Source of the DNA: Clostridia bacterium
Lineage (GTDB): Bacteria; Bacillota; Clostridia; Acetivibrionales; DSM-2933
Assembly (NCBI GenBank): GCA_026418275.1
Contig: JAOABQ010000113.1
Span: 1-64,000, forward strand
Length of the DNA: 64,000 bases
Reading direction: 5' to 3'
Numbering within the stretch: the first letter of the stretch is position 1; the number at the start of each line of letters is the position of its first letter. The notes below the pieces were generated by a model. That model saw only the letters and a list, made by a program, of their open reading frames with translations, ran no database searches and was not told the origin of the DNA. The position numbers and the translations under genes were made by a program. This document shows positions 52,908 through 61,021 of this stretch, piece after piece.

Positions 52908-54635
52908 TCAGGATTTTATTCCGATTTTATTCTTGGGAACATATCTTCCTTCTCCCCGTGGATGGTCTACATCCTTTACAAGAGCCATATATTCGTGCCA
53001 AAAATGCTTCATTGTGCTGATAACCGGATTGGGCGCTGTCTGGCACAATCCACATAAGGAGCTGTCCTTGACCAGGTAAGCCAACTGCTTCATTGCATCC
53101 AGATCCGCCATGGTAGCCTTCCCATACGTAATCTTGTGGAGCATTTCAAATAGCCTTTTAGTGCCTACACGTCCTGGAACACATCTTCCACAGGCCTCGT
53201 CCATTGTAAATTCCAGATAAAATTTTGCGATATTTACCATATTGTCGTCTTCGTCCATCACAATCATGCCGCCGGAGCCCATCATGGAGCCAATTTTTAA
53301 AAGGCTGTCGTAATCAATGGGTGTATCCAGCTCCTTCTCCGTCATAACGCCACCGGAGGGCCCTCCTGTTTGAACAGCTTTAAACTTTTTCTCTCCGGGG
53401 ATTCCTCCGCCGATATCATATATTATTTCACGCAGTGTAATGCCCATAGGCACTTCTACCAATCCCACATTGTTTATCTTGCCTGCAAGGGCAAAAACCT
53501 TTGTTCCTTTACTCTTCTCAGTGCCAATGGAAGCAAACCATTCAGCACCCTTTGTAATGATTACCGGAATATTTGCAAAGGTTTCCACATTATTTACGCA
53601 GGTAGGATGCCCCCAATACCCTTCTTCTGCCGGGTATGGCGGCTTGTAATTGGGCTCTCCCCGCTTGCCTTCGCAGGAATTGATTAACGCCGTTTCTTCC
53701 CCACATACGAAGGCACCTGCACCATATTTCAAGGTAATATCAAAGCTGAAATCGGTCCCGAAGATGTTTTTCCCTAAAAGTCCAAGCTCTCTGGCCTGCT
53801 TTAGTGCTATATTCAGTCTGGAAACAGCAAGGGGGTATTCAGCACGGATATAAACAATCCCTTTGTCAGCACCTATCGCATAGGCACCTATCGCCATGGC
53901 TTCTATCACACAGTGGGGATCACCCTCAAGGATGCTTCTATCCATAAAAGCTCCAGGATCACCTTCATCTGCATTGCATATGATAAACTTTACTTCACTT
54001 TCATGATTTTTGGTAATCTCCCATTTGCGTCCCGTGGGGAATCCACCGCCGCCCCGGCCCCGCAGCCCTGATTTTTTCACTACCTCAATCACTTCATCCC
54101 TGGACATTTGGCTAAGAACTTTTCCTAGGGCTTCATACCCTCCCACAGCGATTGACTCAAATATATCTTCCGGATTAATCAGACCACAGTTCCTTAGAGC
54201 GACTCGGAGCTGTTTTTTGTAAAATGACATGTCCTCCTGTGTATGAACCCTTTCATCCTTTAGCGGATCTTTATAAAGAAGCCTCTCTACCCTAATCCCT
54301 TTGGCAACGTGCTCATCCACTATGTCCTTGGCATCCTTTGGGCCTACACGGACATAGAATACATTGTCCGGCTCTATTTTTACAATGGGCCCCTGCTCAC
54401 AAAAGCCAAAGCAGCCTGTACGTATAATTTCTACCTGATCTGCATATCCCCGGGCTTTGAGAATGAGTTCCAGGTTTTTAATAACTTTATCCGAGTCACT
54501 TGCCAAACAGCCTGTACCTCCGCAAACCATAATATTCATACGGGGTCCCGGCGCACTGCGGTGTTCCCTTAATGCCAGCATGTCCGAATGTTCCTGCCTG
54601 ACTTTATTTAAATCATCTAAGGACTTTATTTGCAT
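52908..54635 (-). CDS. hydB: NuoF-like flavoprotein subunit of the hydrogenase
   Basis: A 575-aa subunit that carries FMN, NADH and iron-sulfur sites. It opens with a thioredoxin-like [2Fe-2S] module (CGGTGCLAS and CFGFC, about residues 35-80). The NuoF core has GLRGRGGGGFPTGRKW near 190 and GAGAFVCGEETAL near 327, and ends with the [4Fe-4S] motif CGRCVPGR near 473 and SLCGLCQT near 525. The C-terminal double-cluster ferredoxin domain found in some HydB proteins (such as T. maritima) is absent; the chain ends at KNKIGIKS. AAAGGAGAC fixes the start at 54635, overlapping hydC by 23 bases. Confidence 0.93.
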   Translation of the reverse strand: MQIKSLDDLNKVRQEHSDMLALREHRSAPGPRMNIMVCGGTGCLASDSDKVIKNLELILKARGYADQVEIIRTGCFGFCEQGPIVKIEPDNVFYVRVGPKDAKDIVDEHVAKGIRVERLLYKDPLKDERVHTQEDMSFYKKQLRVALRNCGLINPEDIFESIAVGGYEALGKVLSQMSRDEVIEVVKKSGLRGRGGGGFPTGRKWEITKNHESEVKFIICNADEGDPGAFMDRSILEGDPHCVIEAMAIGAYAIGADKGIVYIRAEYPLAVSRLNIALKQARELGLLGKNIFGTDFSFDITLKYGAGAFVCGEETALINSCEGKRGEPNYKPPYPAEEGYWGHPTCVNNVETFANIPVIITKGAEWFASIGTEKSKGTKVFALAGKINNVGLVEVPMGITLREIIYDIGGGIPGEKKFKAVQTGGPSGGVMTEKELDTPIDYDSLLKIGSMMGSGGMIVMDEDDNMVNIAKFYLEFTMDEACGRCVPGRVGTKRLFEMLHKITYGKATMADLDAMKQLAYLVKDSSLCGLCQTAPNPVISTMKHFWHEYMALVKDVDHPRGEGRYVPKNKIGIKS

Positions 54636-55164
54636 TTGCTGTCTCCTTTCCGAGATATTGATTAATAATTCTATCCACATCTTCCTCCTTGACCCTGCCA
54701 TACACCTTGCCATCAACCATTACAACAGGCGCAAGTCCACATGCGCCTATACATCGTACATCCTTGATGGTAAACATACCGTCTTCGGTAGTCTCATTTG
54801 ACTCTATTCCAAGCCGTTCCTTAAACTTTCCTATAATCTTGTCAGCACCCCGCACAAAGCAGGCAGTTCCCATACACACACTGATCGTATGTTTCCCTGA
54901 GGGTTTTGTACTAAAATAGGAATAAAAGCTTACCACGCCAAAAACCTCTGCACCGGGAATACCCAGTTTTCGTGCGATAAAAAGCTGAACATCTCTGGGA
55001 AGATATCCGAAAATATCCTGCGCTCTATGGAGGATTTCAATGAGAGCACCCTTGGTAGTCTCAAGGCCGTCTATAAAAGATTTAAGTTCATCATATTTTT
55101 CCTTCGGGAATTCTTGTCGGGCAGGCTTCATAACATCAATTTCCTGAGGTTTAGTCATATCCAT
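54613..55164 (-). CDS. hydC: NuoE-like [2Fe-2S] subunit of the hydrogenase
   Basis: A 183-aa thioredoxin-fold subunit with one [2Fe-2S] cluster: CMGTACFVRGAD near residue 98 and CIGACGLAPVVMVDG near residue 138. It transfers electrons between the flavin subunit and the rest of the complex. I start at ATG 55164, as upstream in-frame sequence to 55320 is hydrophobic and lacks family similarity; 55158 is also possible. It is the first gene of hydC-hydB-hydA. Confidence 0.92.
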   Translation of the reverse strand: MDMTKPQEIDVMKPARQEFPKEKYDELKSFIDGLETTKGALIEILHRAQDIFGYLPRDVQLFIARKLGIPGAEVFGVVSFYSYFSTKPSGKHTISVCMGTACFVRGADKIIGKFKERLGIESNETTEDGMFTIKDVRCIGACGLAPVVMVDGKVYGRVKEEDVDRIINQYLGKETANANKVLR

Positions 55165-55284
55165 CACCACTTTCAAATTTATGATATACATGCAGCTTAT
55201 AATAATAATTCCAAAGAATGTGAAATTTAATACAAGCTTTTTGTGCATACTTCCCAAGGTAATTTTATACATTAGAGATCTTTT

Positions 55285-55347
55285 AAATAAAAAAGTACTC
55301 CTTTTCGGTTTGGTAGTCAAAATTTTACCGAAAAAGAGTATCTATAG
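55285..55347 (-). terminator. terminator downstream of the XRE-family gene
   Basis: Read leftwards, CTCTTTTTCGGT and ACCGAAAAGGAG pair, followed by TACTTTTTT. It would stop transcription from the leftward XRE gene before hydC. Confidence 0.7.
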
Positions 55348-55374
55348 CTTATGAGTGCATGCCTGTCTTTTATT

Positions 55375-55399
55375 CACTTGTGATACGGTTCAACCTATC
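55375..55399 (+). repeat. degenerate rlmH-type att repeat
   Basis: Eleven leading bases (CACTTGTGATA) and 18 of 25 overall match the direct repeat at 57201. It lies left of the XRE/flavoprotein pair. This could be the left end of a second, older insertion, or chance. Confidence 0.4.
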
Positions 55400-55479
55400 A
55401 CTCACCAACTAAACCATAAAATAATAATAATTATTTGTTAAACTGAGGGGGCATCCCCTTTTGGTGTCCCGATACTAAC

Positions 55480-56310
55480 TTAAGTATCATTCCTAAATAG
55501 TACTTTAAGCTTTTCAAATGTTTCTTCATCAGCAGGTGTATGAACAGCAATTTTAATTCGAGGATCACTAGACACGTCAAAGCTTGTAAAGTCAAATACC
55601 AATTGCCCTACAGGTTCAACGTTCAATTTTTTTCGGAAATTTTCTTCAAAAGCAACATTATGTTCTAACCACCATTGCTTAAAATCGTTACTTTCAATCA
55701 TCAATTCCTCAACAAATTTTTTAAACCATTGATCGGATGCATAGATACCACAGGAAAGCCTGAATTGAGAGACTATCCATCGTGCAGCTTTATCCCATTC
55801 AGCAAATAGCCCTTTGTAACTAGGATTTGTAAACATTCGCCATATTGTGTTTCTTTCTCTATCGTTCATTTTGTCAAAATTGCCAAATATCACTTTAGCG
55901 GATGCATTCCAACCGATAACATTCCAATATTGATCTGACGCAAATGAAGGAAATGGCCCCAACTTATCTAGTACAGCTTGAAGAGGTTTACTGACAAGCT
56001 GAGATTTTTGTGGCTTTATCTCTGTCATAGTCAGTTGTGAAAGCATAAAGACATATTGCATTTCCGTTTCATCCAAAAGCAGAGCATGTCCTATACTTTC
56101 CAAAACTTGCTCTGAGACTTTTATGGGACGACCTTGTTCCAGCCAAGTATACCAAGTCAAACTGACATTTGCCAATTGAGCTACTTCTTCACGCTTTAAA
56201 CCGGGAGTTCTTCTACGGTTACCATAAGGCAACCCAACTTGAGTCGGTGAAATTCGCGCTCTTCTTGTCTTCAAAAACTGTCCTAATTCCTTGAATCTAT
56301 ATTCATCCAT
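55480..56310 (-). CDS. XRE regulator with MmyB-like sensor domain
   Basis: A 276-aa protein. An N-terminal helix-turn-helix (LGQFLKTRRARISPTQVGLP and VAQLANVSLTWYTWLEQGR, about residues 8-60) is followed by an MmyB-type ligand domain (about 105-270) with LVFDFTSFDVSSDPRIKIAVHTP near the end; such domains bind fatty acids. It is divergent from the flavin reductase gene, so it probably regulates that gene. Start at 56310 follows GAAAGGGTATATGTAT. Confidence 0.88.
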   Translation of the reverse strand: MDEYRFKELGQFLKTRRARISPTQVGLPYGNRRRTPGLKREEVAQLANVSLTWYTWLEQGRPIKVSEQVLESIGHALLLDETEMQYVFMLSQLTMTEIKPQKSQLVSKPLQAVLDKLGPFPSFASDQYWNVIGWNASAKVIFGNFDKMNDRERNTIWRMFTNPSYKGLFAEWDKAARWIVSQFRLSCGIYASDQWFKKFVEELMIESNDFKQWWLEHNVAFEENFRKKLNVEPVGQLVFDFTSFDVSSDPRIKIAVHTPADEETFEKLKVLFRNDT

Positions 56311-56444
56311 ATACATATACCCTTTCAATATTTCAAAAACATATCCTATTACTTTTTATAATAGTATAATTGATAAACTTGTTGAAGTAATTATTCCCTA
56401 TTATAATAACATCAAGATAATTACCAAATAATTGGAGGTATGTC

Positions 56445-57002
56445 ATGAATATACTGGCTATAAATGGCAGCGGGAGGCCATCTGGAAACAATTATAACAT
56501 ATTAACAGCCTGTCTGGAATCTTTCAATAAAGATACTTGCTCCACGGAACTAATATATCTTGGCCACTTAAAAATCGGAGCTTGTAAATCCTGTTACAAT
56601 TGCAAAAACGAGAGCGGTAAATGTATTATAGAAGACGATATGACCCATATTACCAAAAAAATAATGGAATCCGATCTTTTGATTATTAGTTCTCCCATAT
56701 ATATGTGGCAAATTTCCGCAGAAACAAAGTTGTTCATGGAGCGGCTGTATCCTTTATATCATTTTGACAGACCCCCTGAACTGAAGGGAAAGAAATTAAT
56801 CCTCATTTTCACTCAAGCCACACCTGACAGAGAAATGTTTAAAGCTTATTTTGAACACATTAAGGATTCTATGAGTTTTTTAGGATTTGATGTCGATGAT
56901 GTTGTTGTCATACCCGGACTACGCAAGGCTAACGACTATGCAAACTATCCAGATATGCTAAATAAAATTGCGGTCATTGGCAATAGAGATTGGAAGCTCT
57001 AA
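56445..57002 (+). CDS. NADPH-dependent FMN reductase/flavodoxin-like protein
   Basis: A 185-aa flavoprotein with the flavin phosphate loop GSGRPSGNNYNIL near residue 8 and an Fe-S-like or structural CKSCYNCKNESGKC stretch (about 48-62). SSPIYMWQISAETKLFMERL near residue 90 is typical of iron-sulfur flavoprotein relatives and NADPH quinone reductases. TTGGAGGTATGTC precedes the ATG. It is divergent from a MmyB-type regulator. Confidence 0.85.
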   Translation: MNILAINGSGRPSGNNYNILTACLESFNKDTCSTELIYLGHLKIGACKSCYNCKNESGKCIIEDDMTHITKKIMESDLLIISSPIYMWQISAETKLFMERLYPLYHFDRPPELKGKKLILIFTQATPDREMFKAYFEHIKDSMSFLGFDVDDVVVIPGLRKANDYANYPDMLNKIAVIGNRDWKL

Positions 57003-57201
57003 TTCCTTCGTATGAGTCTTCTGTCTTGCATCAGATAAGATGTGAAAATATTATTTTGCCTATATTTAAAAAGGTACATCATTTTATTTTCTTTATTTAC
57101 CTTTTTTTTATTTACTCACGGACATACTATACTGTTGTCTTTTAGAACCGCACCGGACAGGCTCCAAGTAAATTTGGAACTTATATTGAAAACCAACTAT
57201 C

Positions 57202-57222
57202 ACTTGTGATATGTCTCACCGT
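57202..57222 (+). repeat. left direct repeat of the rlmH-linked cassette
   Basis: A 21-bp perfect copy of the 3' end of rlmH (59602-59622), beginning ACTTGTGATATG. It lies 2.4 kb away from the rlmH copy. Direct repeats of an orfX/rlmH end bracketing a cassette are the hallmark of SCC-type insertion. Confidence 0.9.
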
Positions 57223-57231
57223 ATATATCTA

Positions 57232-57243
57232 AAAGGATAATTT
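57232..57243 (+). repeat. left inverted repeat of the cassette
   Basis: AAAGGATAATTT, located nine bases inside the left direct repeat. Its exact reverse complement lies at 59590-59601, directly inside the right direct repeat. Confidence 0.85.
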
Positions 57244-57345
57244 GTAGAAGTGTCCATTTTAGGCACTTCTGCCTCATTTTCTATGTTGCATTAATTTGTA
57301 ATAAGTATAGCTTAATTGGTGACGCAGTGCATAGCTATTTTGAAA

Positions 57346-58032
57346 CTATTTTATGTATTCTAATAACTCTTCGACAAGTTTATATACCTTGGTAGCAGGA
57401 AGCATTTTAGCTGGTGAGCTTACACAAGCTTCATCGTGAACTTTAATTAGTTTTTTTGCCCAACCAATTGCCTTTTGAACTTCTCCATATTTCCCAAGAA
57501 CCTCAAAAATGTCAGTTCTGTTTTTTTCATATTTCCCAAGCCCTAAACTTTCAAAATATTCTGTCAATTTATCGCAATATTTTCCCCTTTTAATTCCAGA
57601 GTTTAAATACTCGAAGTGCAAAACAAACCAAAGTTCAATCGCTTCATTTGACCATCCTACATTATATCCATAAGATTCTGCCTGTTCAATAGAACTATTA
57701 AATTGGTCATCAGAAAAATCATCCTTGTCATAAATAATCCAAACGTGTCCATAACCTAGTGGAGATTTATTAATCATTTCTTTTACAAACTCAACAAGAT
57801 CATTTGTATTTCTACCTGTTCCATGGATGTTAAGTTCAACTTTTGTAGCAACACTTATCTTATTGCCGCTATACTCTCTATTTATTCTTTTCTTAATTCC
57901 CTCGAAGTAATTAGGTTCTGTCTTTTCCCCTTCACATACAATCAAATACCTTGATGGTGCCATTATTCGGTTATTTTCTTTTCTCTTTATTTTTTCCCTT
58001 GTTCTTTTCTTAAATAAATCATCAGAACCCAT
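57346..58032 (-). CDS. rloB: RloB-family Toprim protein
   Basis: A 228-aa protein with a Toprim-like core: YLIVCEGEKTEPNYF near residue 29 supplies the acidic glutamate, and VWIIYDKDDFSDDQF near 95 the DxD metal site. EAIELWFVLHFE near 134 is the RloB family hallmark. It starts one base after the stop of the AAA ATPase gene (GAGGAGTAAT before ATG 58032), so the pair is coupled. AAA15 ATPase plus Toprim pairs occur in anti-phage systems such as PARIS (AriA/AriB) and the rloAB genes of type I restriction loci. Nuclease or sensor activity is inferred. Confidence 0.88.
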   Translation of the reverse strand: MGSDDLFKKRTREKIKRKENNRIMAPSRYLIVCEGEKTEPNYFEGIKKRINREYSGNKISVATKVELNIHGTGRNTNDLVEFVKEMINKSPLGYGHVWIIYDKDDFSDDQFNSSIEQAESYGYNVGWSNEAIELWFVLHFEYLNSGIKRGKYCDKLTEYFESLGLGKYEKNRTDIFEVLGKYGEVQKAIGWAKKLIKVHDEACVSSPAKMLPATKVYKLVEELLEYIK

Positions 58033-58033
58033 A

Positions 58034-59281
58034 TTACTCCTCATCCCCAATCATTTTGAATTCTTTGAGTAATGGGACAGCTCCGTATCTCCCTGATATA
58101 TAATCCTTATTGTAAGTAGCATCATTTCTTACTTTCGTGTTCTCATCCAGATTGTATTCAGCAAGAGAATAAAGTGATGAAACACCATAATCATCCTTTT
58201 CAACAAACCAAATTTGATCTCTTCTGAATAAGTCCCTTGTCAAGTTATAAACATCATGTGTAGAATAAATTAATTGCGCATTTTTTTTATTTGTATCCTT
58301 ATCATGAAACATTGTAATAATATACCTTAGTAGCAAAGGATGTAATTTCGCATCGAGCTCATCAATAAAAAGTAAATCACCCTTTGTTAATGCAGTACTA
58401 AAATAATTAAATAGCAAAAACATTTTTTGTGTGCCACTTGACTCCTCAGATAATTCTATTTCTTCAAGTTCATCACTATCTTTTACCTTATGTTTTGTAT
58501 AGATTTTATAAGTAGAAGAGGAATTCATGATAATTTCTTCAACTCTTACCCCTACAATCCCAGTATCAATTGCCATCATAAATTCTTCTAACTTACTTCG
58601 ATACAAATCTTCCTTTAGTTTTCTAACAAAATTTAACCTTCTAGATAAAAAGGTCTCATATCTAGCATCACCAAAATTCATCACATTTGATTTAATAAAC
58701 CATCCATAAACATTTTCAGCTTTCTCAATTTTGGTTTGTGCTAACAAAGAAATAAATAATGTCTTTTCCTGTAAAGAAGCTTTAAATTTCTCAGCATCTT
58801 TAAAGTCTTTTCCACAATCTATCCTTCCTTTTTCTCGATAAAATAATGATTTAAACTTTTTAGCTTTAATCTTTTTCGCTAATAACCACTCTTCATGCAC
58901 TTTTTCTTTGTCTACGATAAACCCATACTGATATTCTAAACCTTTATATATAAAGAATACTTCAAATAATGTTGCTGCCTTTTTACTTTCATTATCGAAA
59001 AAATAATTTTTAATAGGAATATTTTGTTCCCTACTTTCAATATCTAAACCGTTCTCTTTTAATGAAGCAAAAACATAATAGCTCATAAATTGAAACGCTT
59101 CGATCATATTAGATTTTCCACTTGCATTAGCTCCATATATTGCAGAAACTCTAAGATATTTATCATCTGTACCTATATCAATCAAGTTGTATTGATGCTC
59201 TTTAATGGAAGCAGCAGTCATATCAAAAGAAGTTTCATTTTTAAATGACTTAAAATTCTTAAAATTAAATTGTATCAGCAT
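58034..59281 (-). CDS. AAA15-family ATPase (RloA-like)
   Basis: A 415-aa ABC-type ATPase of the AAA15/OLD-like group. N-terminal FKNFKSFKNETSF precedes Walker A YGANASGKSN near residue 50. The signature SEESSGTQKMFLLF lies near 277 and Walker B LLFIDELDAKLHPLL near 305, with the HDVYNL motif of the family about 40 residues later. No membrane segments. Start at 59281 follows GGTGAGAGTT. It is the sensor/engine half of a two-gene defence unit with rloB. Confidence 0.9.
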   Translation of the reverse strand: MLIQFNFKNFKSFKNETSFDMTAASIKEHQYNLIDIGTDDKYLRVSAIYGANASGKSNMIEAFQFMSYYVFASLKENGLDIESREQNIPIKNYFFDNESKKAATLFEVFFIYKGLEYQYGFIVDKEKVHEEWLLAKKIKAKKFKSLFYREKGRIDCGKDFKDAEKFKASLQEKTLFISLLAQTKIEKAENVYGWFIKSNVMNFGDARYETFLSRRLNFVRKLKEDLYRSKLEEFMMAIDTGIVGVRVEEIIMNSSSTYKIYTKHKVKDSDELEEIELSEESSGTQKMFLLFNYFSTALTKGDLLFIDELDAKLHPLLLRYIITMFHDKDTNKKNAQLIYSTHDVYNLTRDLFRRDQIWFVEKDDYGVSSLYSLAEYNLDENTKVRNDATYNKDYISGRYGAVPLLKEFKMIGDEE

Positions 59282-59599
59282 AACTCTCACCATCCCTAAT
59301 AATTATATCGTACTATATTATATTCAAAATTACAATATTTTGTGAATATTTCTCAAATTATTAAATATTATTTTCAAATAACACAATATTATTCTCTTTT
59401 TTTGAAAATATATCTCCTAAAGCCTAATGATTAAATCTAATTTAGGATAACATACGGTCATCCTCACCTTATCCCAAATTGTCAAAATCCTTTATCATCA
59501 ATACTTTCAGCAAATCACTTCTCCAAAAATAAAAATCTCCCAAATTCGCTTAAGTCCTAAAACCCTCGCAAATAGGAGATTTTCTCAAAAAATTATCCT
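59282..59599. other. promoter side and right junction of the cassette
   Basis: About 320 AT-rich bases with the cassette promoter (unresolved), a hairpin (AAATCTCC and GGAGATTT, about 59533-59585) that could terminate rlmH leftwards, and the right inverted repeat. No gene is visible. Confidence 0.55.
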
Positions 59600-59601
59600 T
59601 T
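59590..59601 (-). repeat. right inverted repeat of the cassette
   Basis: AAATTATCCTTT, the exact reverse complement of the left inverted repeat at 57232, immediately next to the right direct repeat. Confidence 0.85.
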
Positions 59602-60079
59602 ACTTGTGATATGTCTCACCGTTGATAATCTTAAATGCCCTAAAAACCTGTTCCACAAGCATAAGCCTTACCAACTGGTGCGGAAAAGTCAAATCCGACA
59701 TGGAAAGCCTTAAGTTTGCCGCTTTTAGGAGCTGTGTCCCCAAACCCAAGGAACCTCCAATTACAAAGGTAAGATGCGAATGCCCTGTAACAAAAAAGGA
59801 TTTCATTTTTTTAGCCAACGCTTCAGAGTCAAGCTTTTCACCCTTTACATCCAGCAGTATGAGGAGGGTTCCGTCCTTTACCTTCTTCATAATCTTATCC
59901 GCTTCCCGCCCCTTAATTTGTTCCTCTTGAGCGGGGCTTATATGATCCGGTGCAGGCTCATCCTCCACCTCCATAATTTCCAAATCACAAAAGCGCCCCA
60001 GCCTCTTAGCGTATTCTGCAATTCCCTCCTTCAAATATTTCTCCTTCAGTTTTCCTACTGCAATTATTGTCAATTTCAT
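59600..60079 (-). CDS. rlmH: 23S rRNA pseudouridine-1915 N3-methyltransferase
   Basis: A 159-aa SPOUT methyltransferase (LTIIAVGKLKEKYLKEGI start, FVIGGSLGLGTQLLKAA near residue 103, LVEQVFRAFKIINGETYHK at the end) that methylates pseudouridine 1915 of 23S rRNA. The length equals staphylococcal OrfX. GGATGGTGAATACG fixes the start at 60079. Its C-terminal codons form the right repeat of the adjacent cassette, so the protein remains intact after insertion. Confidence 0.95.
   Translation of the reverse strand: MKLTIIAVGKLKEKYLKEGIAEYAKRLGRFCDLEIMEVEDEPAPDHISPAQEEQIKGREADKIMKKVKDGTLLILLDVKGEKLDSEALAKKMKSFFVTGHSHLTFVIGGSLGLGTQLLKAANLRLSMSDLTFPHQLVRLMLVEQVFRAFKIINGETYHK
59602..59622 (+). repeat. 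right direct repeat, within the 3' end of rlmH
   Basis: Identical over 21 bp to 57202-57222. It encodes the rlmH C-terminal residues GETYHK, and the stop codon lies at 59600-59602. This is the probable attachment site. Confidence 0.9.
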
Positions 60080-60156
60080 CGTATTCACCATCCGTCATTT
60101 AAAAAGAGAGGATTTTCTCCTCTCTTCATCGTGTATTCCTTTTAGATTTTTAAACT

Positions 60157-60948
60157 TTACAATACCATCACATTACCTACCCGGTCTCTTAAAGCAATGT
60201 CCAGTGTGATATCACACCCAATTTTTATATTCTTTTCATTCAAGATATTCAATGCTGTTTGATAAGCCAGTTCAGGAAAATTATTTTCCCTGCTTAAGTG
60301 CCCGAGTACGAATCTCTTGGTCCCTTTTTCCGCCAGGTACGCAACGACTTTTGCTGCCGTTTCGTTGGATAAGTGTCCCCAGTCCCCCATAATCCTTTTC
60401 TTCAGCATCCATGGATAAGGTCCCACTTTCAGCATTTCCACATCATGATTGGATTCCAAAAGCAAAATGTGGCTATCTATCAAATTTTCCAAGAGTGGCT
60501 TTGTAATATGTCCAATATCTGTCGCTGTGGTAATTTTTTTATTATGCATAAAAAAGTTAAAACCAACCGGCTCAGAAGCATCGTGGGGTATGGAAAAGGC
60601 CTTTATCCCTATATCTCCTATAACAAATTCCATGCCCGTTTCGAAGTATATTTTATTTTTAACATTCACAGGGCCGATCCATTTCTCCATGGCAGACCAG
60701 GTTGCTTCATTTGCATAGATTGGAATATCAAATTTCCTTGAAAGAATCCCTGCACCTCTGATATGGTCACTATGTTCATGAGAAATTAAAATTGCGCTAA
60801 GTTCCACCGGGTTTTCCCCAATGGTACAAAGCGCTTCTATAATTTTCTTTCCACTTAACCCTGCATCAATTAAAACCTTGGTATTCCCATCACTTAGGAA
60901 TATGGAGTTTCCACTGCTGCCGCTGTATAAGCTGCAGAACTTTATCAT
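60157..60948 (-). CDS. yycJ: MBL-fold metallo-hydrolase, YycJ-like
   Basis: A 263-aa metallo-beta-lactamase-fold protein with SHEHSDHIRG near residue 60 (zinc motif HxHxDH), SIPHDASEPVGFNF near 128 and DIGHITKPLLE near 152. It matches the YycJ/WalJ group located between yycI and rlmH in the walRK operon of Firmicutes, whose nuclease-like role is linked to cell-wall and DNA-replication coordination. GGGTGGTTACGA precedes the ATG at 60948. murA intervenes between it and yycI here. Confidence 0.9.
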   Translation of the reverse strand: MIKFCSLYSGSSGNSIFLSDGNTKVLIDAGLSGKKIIEALCTIGENPVELSAILISHEHSDHIRGAGILSRKFDIPIYANEATWSAMEKWIGPVNVKNKIYFETGMEFVIGDIGIKAFSIPHDASEPVGFNFFMHNKKITTATDIGHITKPLLENLIDSHILLLESNHDVEMLKVGPYPWMLKKRIMGDWGHLSNETAAKVVAYLAEKGTKRFVLGHLSRENNFPELAYQTALNILNEKNIKIGCDITLDIALRDRVGNVMVL

Positions 60949-61021
60949 TCGTAACCACCCAATCAATCTTAGTATAGATTATGATTATATATTGCGGCGC
61001 ATTCAAGTGAAAGACCCATAA

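Larger units (their letters stand above)
55165..55479. other. hydC upstream region and left edge of the candidate island
   Basis: About 315 bases holding the hydC leader, the XRE gene terminator (55285-55347) and a degenerate copy of the rlmH-type repeat (55375-55399). A promoter for hydCBA should lie here; I cannot place its boxes reliably. Confidence 0.5.
57003..57345. other. left junction of the RloAB cassette
   Basis: This 343-base stretch holds the left direct repeat (57202-57222), the left inverted repeat (57232-57243) and a short hairpin (AGAAGTG and CACTTCT, 57246-57270). No gene is visible. Confidence 0.6.

Noticed and set aside
55165-55320. N-terminal extension of HydC
   Set aside because: The extra residues are hydrophobic and AT-driven, overlap the probable promoter and have no family counterpart; NuoE-type proteins normally begin near the chosen start.
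57202-59622. Simple insertion sequence or transposon as the cause of the repeats at rlmH
   Set aside because: There is no transposase, and the 21-bp direct repeat matches the end of the rlmH coding sequence, which fits site-specific integration better than a short target duplication.
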